From positions 1 through 18,595 of the forward strand of contig JAPLLL010000111.1 in the NCBI GenBank assembly GCA_026387595.1: a stretch of DNA of 18,595 nucleotides, in the 5' to 3' direction. The position numbers were made by a program, and so were the translations under genes. The stretch is from Candidatus Omnitrophota bacterium. GTDB taxonomy: Bacteria > Omnitrophota > Gorgyraeia > JABMQH01. Shown piece after piece: positions 6,975 through 14,086 of this stretch; within the stretch, counting starts at the first letter, position 1, and every line of letters starts with the position of its first letter. A model generated the notes under the pieces. That model made no database searches, was not told the DNA's origin, and was given only the letters and a program-made list of their open reading frames with translations.

Positions 6975-8228
6975 ATGACAAAAAAATTAGCTGCCTTAAA
7001 AGGGATGCGGGATATATTACCCTACGATATAGGAAAATGGCGGTATGCCGAAGAAGCCGCGCGGAAACTTTTCGCTAATTTCGGCTATGCCGAGATACGC
7101 ACGCCTATCCTGGAAGAAACGGCGCTTTTTACGCGCAGCATAGGAGAGGGAACCGAGATAGTCCAGAAACAGATGTTCAGTTTTAAGGACAGGGGCGAAC
7201 GGGATATCGCGCTCCGGCCCGAGGGCACTGCGCCGGTTGTCAGGGCGTATCTTGAGAACGGCCTTGATATGAAAATGCCCATATGCAAACTTTTTTATAT
7301 CGGTCCTATGTTCAGGAGCGAAAGGCCGCAGGCCGGCAGGTCCAGGCAATTTTATCAGATAGGCGTTGAGTCAATAGGGTTTAACAGCCCGCAGGCTGAC
7401 GTGGATGTTATTGCGGTTATGATGAAGCTTTTCGAGGCGTGCTCGCTTGAGGACGCGGAACTTAATATAAACAGCCTTGGCTGCGAAAAAGACAAAAAAC
7501 ATTTTGAACAGATATTAAAAGAGGCCTTGGCCGCTGATGTAAAAAGGCTCTGTGAAGATTGCAAAAAACGATACGATAAGAACATCCTGAGGATCTTTGA
7601 CTGTAAGAACGAGACGTGCCGCGCAGTACTGCATGCCGCGCCCAAGGTTGCGGAGCACCTCTGCCCTGAATGCAGGATGCATTTTGAGAAAGTCCGGGAA
7701 GGCCTTACCGCGGTGGGCATAAAATACCGGGTTGAGCCCTTCCTGGTCCGGGGTCTTGATTATTATACGGGAACAGTTTTTGAGGTAACGCACAAGAACT
7801 TAGGCAGCCAGGACGCAGTTGCCGCGGGCGGCAGATATGACGGCCTGATTCAGGAATTGGGCGGGGAACCCACGCCTGCGTGCGGCTTTGCAGTCGGGCT
7901 TGACCGGCTGATGTTAGCCGCAGCCGACAGGATAAAACCCCAGGAAACCAGAATAGAGGTTTTTTTGGCGCTTCTGGGCGAAGAAGCGGATAAGCTGGGG
8001 ATCAAGCTCCTTAAGGAATTAAGGGGTAAAGGCGTTTTATGCGAGACTTGTTTTGGCGCCAAGTCATTAAAATCCCAGATGAGGCTGGCAGACCGGCTTA
8101 AGGTAAAGAGGGTCCTTATAATCGGAGAAGATGAGATCGCTAAGGATATAGCAGTGCTAAGGGATATGGACACGAAAGAGCAAAAGGAGATTAAATTAAA
8201 AGATGCTGCGGACACACACTTGTGGTGA
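6975..8228 (+). CDS. hisS: Histidyl-tRNA synthetase
   Basis: Class IIa synthetase charging tRNA-His, 417 residues, normal length. It has motif 1 region (GYAEIRTPILEE), motif 2 with FRSERPQAGRSRQFYQ, the HisA motif RGLDYYTGTVFEV starting at R259, and motif 3 GFAVGLDRLM. The insertion domain contains paired cysteines (C193, C196, C210, C215, C230, C233), the zinc-ribbon-like version found in many bacteria. The C-terminal anticodon-binding domain is complete. ATG 6975 lies 1 bp after the HU stop. Its last 26 bases overlap the start of aspS. No T-box leader is present; there is no room for one. Confidence 0.97.
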   Translation: MTKKLAALKGMRDILPYDIGKWRYAEEAARKLFANFGYAEIRTPILEETALFTRSIGEGTEIVQKQMFSFKDRGERDIALRPEGTAPVVRAYLENGLDMKMPICKLFYIGPMFRSERPQAGRSRQFYQIGVESIGFNSPQADVDVIAVMMKLFEACSLEDAELNINSLGCEKDKKHFEQILKEALAADVKRLCEDCKKRYDKNILRIFDCKNETCRAVLHAAPKVAEHLCPECRMHFEKVREGLTAVGIKYRVEPFLVRGLDYYTGTVFEVTHKNLGSQDAVAAGGRYDGLIQELGGEPTPACGFAVGLDRLMLAAADRIKPQETRIEVFLALLGEEADKLGIKLLKELRGKGVLCETCFGAKSLKSQMRLADRLKVKRVLIIGEDEIAKDIAVLRDMDTKEQKEIKLKDAADTHLW

Positions 8229-9591
8229 GTTAAGCGAAAAAGATATCGGCAAAAAAGCCGTGCTTTGCGGCTGGGTGCACAGCCGGCGCGATCACGGCAA
8301 GCTGATATTCATCGATATCAGGGACAGGGAAGGCCTTACCCAGGTCGTATTTCATCCTAAAGTGAATGCCGAGGCGCATAAACAGGCAGGCGAATTAAGG
8401 TCTGAATATGTTGTGCGCGTAAGCGGCACTGTCGGCAAAAGGCCGGAAGGCACGATCAATAACAATATCCCGACCGGCGTTATCGAGATCGCCGCCGAGG
8501 ACCTGATAATATTGAATCCGTCCGAGACCCCGCCCTTTGAGATAAATGATGAAGGCGGGGTTCAGGAAGAGGTAAGGCTCAAATACCGGTATCTTGACCT
8601 GAGGCGTCCGAGCCTGCAGAAGAATTTCAGGCTGCGCAGCAGGCTTTATTCCGCCATGAGAAACTACATGAACAGCCAGGGTTTTATAGAGTTTGAAACG
8701 CCGATACTTACGAAAAGTACGCCGGAAGGCGCAAGAGATTTCCTGGTCCCGAGCAGGCTGGCTCAAGGCGAGTTTTACGCATTACCGCAGTCCCCCCAGC
8801 TTTTCAAGCAGATCCTGATGGTATCGGGTTTTGAGAAATATTACCAGATCGCAAAATGCTTCAGGGACGAGGACCTGAGGGCGGACAGGCAGCCTGAGTT
8901 TACCCAGCTGGACGTAGAGATGTCGTTTATAGATGAAGAGGATATCTTTAAACTTACGGAAGGCCTGATGAAGCATATAGTAAAAGAAACACTCGGGATC
9001 GATATCCCCACGCCTTTCAAGCGGATGTCGTATGACGAGGCAATGAAAAATTACAACAGCGATAAGCCCGATATACGAAAAGACAAGGCAAAGGAGCCGC
9101 TTTCGTTTTTATGGGTCGTGGATTTCCCGCTTTTCCGGTACAACGACGAGGAAAAGCGCTGGGATATGGAGCACCACCCGTTTACATCGCCACGGCCCAA
9201 TAGCCTGGAGGAATTTAAAAAACCCCTGGATCAGATAAGGGCGAATGCGTACGACCTGGTAATAAACGGCTCAGAGATCGCAAGCGGCAGCATAAGGATA
9301 CACGACAGCCGGATGCAGGAGAAGATATTCGAGCTTATCGGGATCAAGAGCGAGGAGGCAAAAGAACGGTTCGGATTTTTGCTGGAGGCGTTCAGGTTCG
9401 GCGCGCCGCCCCACGGCGGTATCGCGTTCGGTATAGACAGGCTGATGGCGATCTTTACGAACAGCGAAAGCATCCGGGACGTCATAGCTTTTCCGAAGAC
9501 CCAGAAGGGTATCTGTCCCATGACGGATGCGCCAAGCCCTGTTGCGGAAAAACAATTACGCGAATTAGGTATAAAATTGAATAAACGATAG
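8203..9591 (+). CDS. aspS: Aspartyl-tRNA synthetase lacking the GAD domain, probably non-discriminating
   Basis: Class IIb AspRS: N-terminal OB-fold anticodon-binding domain (about 1-100) and catalytic core with motif 1 (GFIEFETPILTKSTPEGARD), motif 2 (FRDEDLRADRQPEFTQ) and motif 3 (GIAFGIDRL). It is 462 residues where bacterial AspRS is about 590. The missing part is the GAD insertion: SDKPDIR (286-292) is followed after seven residues by LSFLWVVDFPLF (300-311), whereas other bacterial enzymes have about 120 residues between them. H31 in RRDHGK and the PEGT loop (81-84) resemble non-discriminating AspRS, which also charges tRNA-Asn for GatCAB. ATG 8203 matches the usual MLRTHTCGEL start and lies inside hisS (26-bp overlap). 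The last codons (Lys-Arg-stop) lie within the 21-bp repeat. Confidence 0.95.
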   Translation: MLRTHTCGELSEKDIGKKAVLCGWVHSRRDHGKLIFIDIRDREGLTQVVFHPKVNAEAHKQAGELRSEYVVRVSGTVGKRPEGTINNNIPTGVIEIAAEDLIILNPSETPPFEINDEGGVQEEVRLKYRYLDLRRPSLQKNFRLRSRLYSAMRNYMNSQGFIEFETPILTKSTPEGARDFLVPSRLAQGEFYALPQSPQLFKQILMVSGFEKYYQIAKCFRDEDLRADRQPEFTQLDVEMSFIDEEDIFKLTEGLMKHIVKETLGIDIPTPFKRMSYDEAMKNYNSDKPDIRKDKAKEPLSFLWVVDFPLFRYNDEEKRWDMEHHPFTSPRPNSLEEFKKPLDQIRANAYDLVINGSEIASGSIRIHDSRMQEKIFELIGIKSEEAKERFGFLLEAFRFGAPPHGGIAFGIDRLMAIFTNSESIRDVIAFPKTQKGICPMTDAPSPVAEKQLRELGIKLNKR

Positions 9592-9602
9592 AAATTGAGA
9601 GG
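9582..9602 (+). repeat. 21-bp direct repeat, copy before the lipoprotein gene
   Basis: Exact match to 6666-6686. Here it contains the final codons and TAG stop of aspS and brings a GAGAGG ribosome-binding sequence in front of the lipoprotein ATG (9613). The 5' arm of the HU stem is absent, so only the 3' half of that element is present. Confidence 0.9.
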
Positions 9603-9612
9603 AGAGCGAAAC

Positions 9613-9939
9613 ATGAATAAGAGTTTAGTGATGTTAGTCGCCTTAAGTTTTGTAATTGCGGCGGCGGGTTGCACAAGCGTAAGCGTTAAAAAGGAATCAA
9701 TAGAAAGGGTTGATGTAGAGGTAGCAGGAAACCAGGGTGTTATCTACGGCCCGGTGCCGGCCCCGCACAAAGTAGAGGGCTCGCGTGAAATAATCGCAGT
9801 TGACGTAGAGCTTCCGACTTACCAGGAAGTAAAGACCTCTGTAAAAAAAGAAGTGGTTGAAAAACCTGCGCCAAAGGAAGACAATGGCGCAACCGGGAAT
9901 GCGGGCACGATTTCTCAAAAAACAGAAAAGATAAAATAA
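9613..9939 (+). CDS. Small lipoprotein of unknown function
   Basis: 108 residues. A type II signal peptide (NKS, then a hydrophobic stretch to AAAG) ends at C20 with lipobox AAGC, so the mature protein is about 89 residues and lipid-anchored. The mature part is polar, with ERVDVEVAGNQG, a Pro-rich stretch (YGPVPAPHKV), and a Lys/Glu/Val-rich, probably disordered tail. I recognise no catalytic motif. The ATG at 9613 is preferred over the in-frame TTG at 9595 because AGGAG (9600-9604) lies 8 bases upstream of it and the signal peptide starts there. It sits between aspS and phoH with 21- and 5-bp gaps, so it is cotranscribed with housekeeping genes. It may be lineage-specific. Confidence 0.8.
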   Translation: MNKSLVMLVALSFVIAAAGCTSVSVKKESIERVDVEVAGNQGVIYGPVPAPHKVEGSREIIAVDVELPTYQEVKTSVKKEVVEKPAPKEDNGATGNAGTISQKTEKIK

Positions 9940-9944
9940 TATAG

Positions 9945-10907
9945 ATGGAAAAGCACGTAAGGCTCGAAAGCCAGGCAGAGGCCAGGGCCCTTTTCGGAAG
10001 GCATGACGAGAATCTGGACCTTGTTGAAAAAGGCTTTGGCATAAAAATAGTATCAAGGGGCGACGAGATAACCCTTATCGGAGACGCCGAAGAGACCGAG
10101 AAGGCCGCCAGGGTATTTGAGGAGCTTCTTATAATCATACGCAATGGCGGCGCGGTAAAGCGGCATGAGATCCTCTACGCCATAAAGGCCATAGGCATGA
10201 ACAAACAGGAGGACCTGCACGATATCTACCTTGACAAGATAGATGTCTCTTCCAAAAGGCAGTACATAACGCCGAAGAGTAAGAAACAGAAGGAATACCT
10301 GGATGCGATACGGCACCATGATATTGTCTTCGGCATAGGCCCTGCCGGCACGGGAAAGACATATCTTGCCATGGCAATGGCCGTAAACGCGCTGAAAAAA
10401 CAGATCGTCAGCAGGATAATACTTACGCGGCCCGCGGTTGAGGCAGGGGAAAGCCTGGGGTACCTGCCGGGTGATCTTTATGAAAAGGTCTCCCCGTATT
10501 TAAGGCCGTTATATGACGCGCTTTACGATATGGTAGAGATCGGCAAGGTTGAGGAATATATTGAGAGAGGTATAATCGAGGTGGTTCCGCTTGCGTACAT
10601 GCGCGGCAGGACGCTTAATGATTCCTTCATAATCCTGGATGAGGCGCAGAACTCAACGCCGGAGCAGATGAAGATGTTCCTTACAAGGATCGGTTTTGAC
10701 TCCAAGGCCGTGATCACAGGCGACCTTACACAGAGCGACCTTCCTGCCGGGAAGGAATCCGGCCTTGTCCAGGTGGCAACGCTCTTAAAAGAGATAAAAG
10801 GGATCAAGTTCGTATATTTTTCAGGCGATGATGTGGTGCGGCACGAACTCGTGCAGGAAATAATAAAGGCCTACGCCGCCGCGGTAAAAAACGGCAGAGC
10901 AAAGTGA
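9945..10907 (+). CDS. phoH: PhoH family P-loop ATPase (PhoH/YbeZ)
   Basis: Cytoplasmic NTPase that functionally pairs with YbeY in RNA metabolism; 320 residues, normal for PhoH/YbeZ. An N-terminal KH-like part (about 10-65, GFGIKIVSRGDEITLIG) precedes the PhoH ATPase domain with Walker A GIGPAGTGKT (130-139), RPAVEAGESLGYLPGD, Walker B FIILDEAQN (228-236), and the sensor ITGDLTQSDLP. ATG 9945 has no strong Shine-Dalgarno and lies 5 bp after the lipoprotein stop, so translation may depend on coupling. It overlaps ybeY by 4 bp (GTGA), the usual phoH-ybeY pairing. Confidence 0.95.
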   Translation: MEKHVRLESQAEARALFGRHDENLDLVEKGFGIKIVSRGDEITLIGDAEETEKAARVFEELLIIIRNGGAVKRHEILYAIKAIGMNKQEDLHDIYLDKIDVSSKRQYITPKSKKQKEYLDAIRHHDIVFGIGPAGTGKTYLAMAMAVNALKKQIVSRIILTRPAVEAGESLGYLPGDLYEKVSPYLRPLYDALYDMVEIGKVEEYIERGIIEVVPLAYMRGRTLNDSFIILDEAQNSTPEQMKMFLTRIGFDSKAVITGDLTQSDLPAGKESGLVQVATLLKEIKGIKFVYFSGDDVVRHELVQEIIKAYAAAVKNGRAK

Positions 10908-11344
10908 AACGGCCCGGGTACAAAATAAACGTAATGATCAAGGAAGGCCTTGCGGTCGGGCCGAAGACGCTGCTTGTACAGGCAGCGCAGGCAGCGCTTG
11001 AGATCGAAGGCGCGCCGTCTGGCGCCGCAGTGAACCTGTTGATAACCGATGATAAAGATATCACAAAACTCAACAGCCGGTTCCTGGGAAGGAACAGGCC
11101 GACAGATGTCATTGCTTTCGGGTCAAAGGGCAAAGGCCTTCTCGGCGAGATAGCAATATCAGCGGACACGGCAAGATATAACGCCAGGCAGTTTAAAACT
11201 ACGTCTGATAAAGAGATATTTCTGTATATAATCCACGGGATCCTTCATTTACTTGGTTATGATGACGAAGGTAAAAAAGAAAAGGCGCTGATGGAAAAAC
11301 GTCAGGCATTTATACTAGGACAGGTATGCCGGTCAAATTCGTAG
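10904..11344 (+). CDS. ybeY: Endoribonuclease/rRNA maturation factor YbeY with altered metal site
   Basis: Metal-dependent RNase of the UPF0054 family acting in 16S rRNA 3'-end processing and ribosome quality control; 146 residues. It shows the conserved RPTDVIAF and LLGEIAIS segments. The zinc motif reads HGILHLLGYDD (111-121): H111 and H115 are present but the third ligand (normally His in HGxLHLxGYDH) is Asp121. Asp can bind metal, so activity may persist. GTG start within the phoH stop (GTGA overlap); its end overlaps the next gene by 19 bp. Confidence 0.92.
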   Translation: MKRPGYKINVMIKEGLAVGPKTLLVQAAQAALEIEGAPSGAAVNLLITDDKDITKLNSRFLGRNRPTDVIAFGSKGKGLLGEIAISADTARYNARQFKTTSDKEIFLYIIHGILHLLGYDDEGKKEKALMEKRQAFILGQVCRSNS

Positions 11345-12021
11345 AGAGCTTTAATTGCGCAGTAGAAGGATTTATCTATGTCTTAAAGACGCAGCGGAAC
11401 ATGCGTATTCATTTTATGTTCGGCACATTGATATTTATCCTGGGCCTTGTAACTGATTTTTCACGGATCGAACTTATCTGCCTCGCGACCACTATTACCA
11501 TGGTGCTTTTTGCGGAGATGATCAATACTACGATCGAGCATACAATAGACCTGATCAGCGATACGTTCCATCCCCTTGCGCGCGTGATAAAGGATGTCTC
11601 AGCCGGCGCAGTGCTTGTTGTCGCGATAGGCGCTGTCATATCCGGGTATTTATTGTTCATGCGCCACCTCAGATTTTCCCTGATAAACGGGTTTAACCGG
11701 ATGAAGGATTCGCCGGTTCACATAACGGTTATTGCGCTCATAATAGTCTGCGCATTCGTAATATTTGTAAAAGTGCTACTGCACAAAGGGACGCCGTTGA
11801 AAGGGGGACTGCCCAGCGGCCATACAGCGTTTTCATTTGCTATGTGGACCATCATCCTGTTTTCCACTTCAAACCCTTTGATAATTATATTAAGCCTTGC
11901 GATGGCGGTTTTGGTCGCAAGGAGCAGATGGACGCAGAAGGTGCACAATTTGTGGGAAATAATAGCGGGCGCTGCCCTGGGTATCCTGGCCACAGCGTTC
12001 ATATTCCAGCTTTTCAGATGA
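11326..12021 (+). CDS. DgkA-type lipid kinase fused to a PAP2 phosphatase domain
   Basis: Integral membrane protein of 231 residues with two enzyme domains. Residues 1-110 are a prokaryotic diacylglycerol/undecaprenol kinase (E64, N67, E71, D75 in FAEMINTTIEHTIDLISD; H82, D90 in RVIKDVSAGAV). Residues 130-231 are a PAP2 phosphatase with LPSGHTA (162-168) and SRWTQKVH (200-207), though the Asp expected after this His is Glu211. Both probably act on undecaprenyl or diacylglycerol phosphates, one adding and one removing phosphate (inference from families). Such fusions occur in other bacteria. AGGACAGG lies just before ATG 11326, inside ybeY. In Bacillus-like clusters stand-alone dgkA occupies this place. 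Confidence 0.9.
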   Translation: MPVKFVESFNCAVEGFIYVLKTQRNMRIHFMFGTLIFILGLVTDFSRIELICLATTITMVLFAEMINTTIEHTIDLISDTFHPLARVIKDVSAGAVLVVAIGAVISGYLLFMRHLRFSLINGFNRMKDSPVHITVIALIIVCAFVIFVKVLLHKGTPLKGGLPSGHTAFSFAMWTIILFSTSNPLIIILSLAMAVLVARSRWTQKVHNLWEIIAGAALGILATAFIFQLFR

Positions 12022-12028
12022 GCCGCAC

Positions 12029-12775
12029 ATGATACAAAAAACCGACGCGGTTTTATTAAAGAAACAGGACTTACGGGAGACGAGCCTTTTTCTTACCTTT
12101 TATACAAAAACCTCCGGCAAGATTTACGGCGTGATGAAAGGCATAAGGGGCCAGAAGGGCCAATATGGTTTCAGCCCGCAGGTCTTCAGCTTAAACGAGG
12201 TGGTGTTTTACGAAAGGAAGGATAAGGAGATCTATACGGTTTCCCAGTGCGAATTGAAGGATTTTTTTGCTACGATACGGGAAAGCCTTGAGCGCACCTC
12301 TTATGCCAGTTATTTTATCGAACTTATAAATTCGCTTACCGCCGTGTCGGAGAAGAACGAAGCCATGTTCGATCTCCTGGTAAACAGCCTGAAGATGCTC
12401 TGCGAAAACGCAAGCCCCAGACGGACGGCGCGTGTCTTTGAGATACGTCTGCTGTCGCTTTTGGGCCTTATGCCGCAGCTTAGGTCCTGTATCGGCTGCA
12501 GCCAGCCCCTGGGCAGCAAGGCGTTATTCAGCCTGAAGAACGGCGGAGTCATGTGCGGCGCATGCGCCGCAAAAGAAAGAGGAGTTATCCCCGTGGCCAT
12601 AGGAACCCTAAATTTTATGGACCATGTAAACCGATCTGACTGGGAGTTTGTTTCGCGCATAAAAGTTTCCCAGGAGGTCGGTAAGCAGGTTGAAAATATT
12701 CTGCGCAGGTTCATGGATTATCACCTGCATTTAAAACCAAAATCACTGGAATTCATGGAAAAGGTGCTTGCCTAA
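12029..12775 (+). CDS. recO: DNA repair protein RecO
   Basis: RecFOR-pathway mediator that loads RecA onto SSB-coated DNA. The 248-residue protein has the N-terminal OB fold (TDAVLLKKQDLRETS.., KGIRGQKGQYGFSPQ), a helical middle, and a four-cysteine zinc finger (C154, C157, C176, C179) as in Gram-positive and Deinococcus RecO but lost in E. coli. ATG 12029 is 7 bp after the preceding stop; its TAA is followed after 1 bp by glyS ATG. In many bacteria era sits just upstream of recO; here it is absent. Confidence 0.94.
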   Translation: MIQKTDAVLLKKQDLRETSLFLTFYTKTSGKIYGVMKGIRGQKGQYGFSPQVFSLNEVVFYERKDKEIYTVSQCELKDFFATIRESLERTSYASYFIELINSLTAVSEKNEAMFDLLVNSLKMLCENASPRRTARVFEIRLLSLLGLMPQLRSCIGCSQPLGSKALFSLKNGGVMCGACAAKERGVIPVAIGTLNFMDHVNRSDWEFVSRIKVSQEVGKQVENILRRFMDYHLHLKPKSLEFMEKVLA

Positions 12776-12776
12776 T

Positions 12777-14081
<1,305 letters not shown>

Positions 14082-14086
14082 AACTA

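Noticed and set aside
9595..9612. TTG 9595 as start of the lipoprotein
   Set aside because: It lies within the 21-bp repeat upstream of the ribosome-binding sequence and would put charged residues MRGERN before a complete signal peptide that starts at ATG 9613.
12768..12776. TTG 12768 as start of glyS
   Set aside because: It lies inside the end of recO; ATG 12777 gives the usual GlyRS N-terminus.
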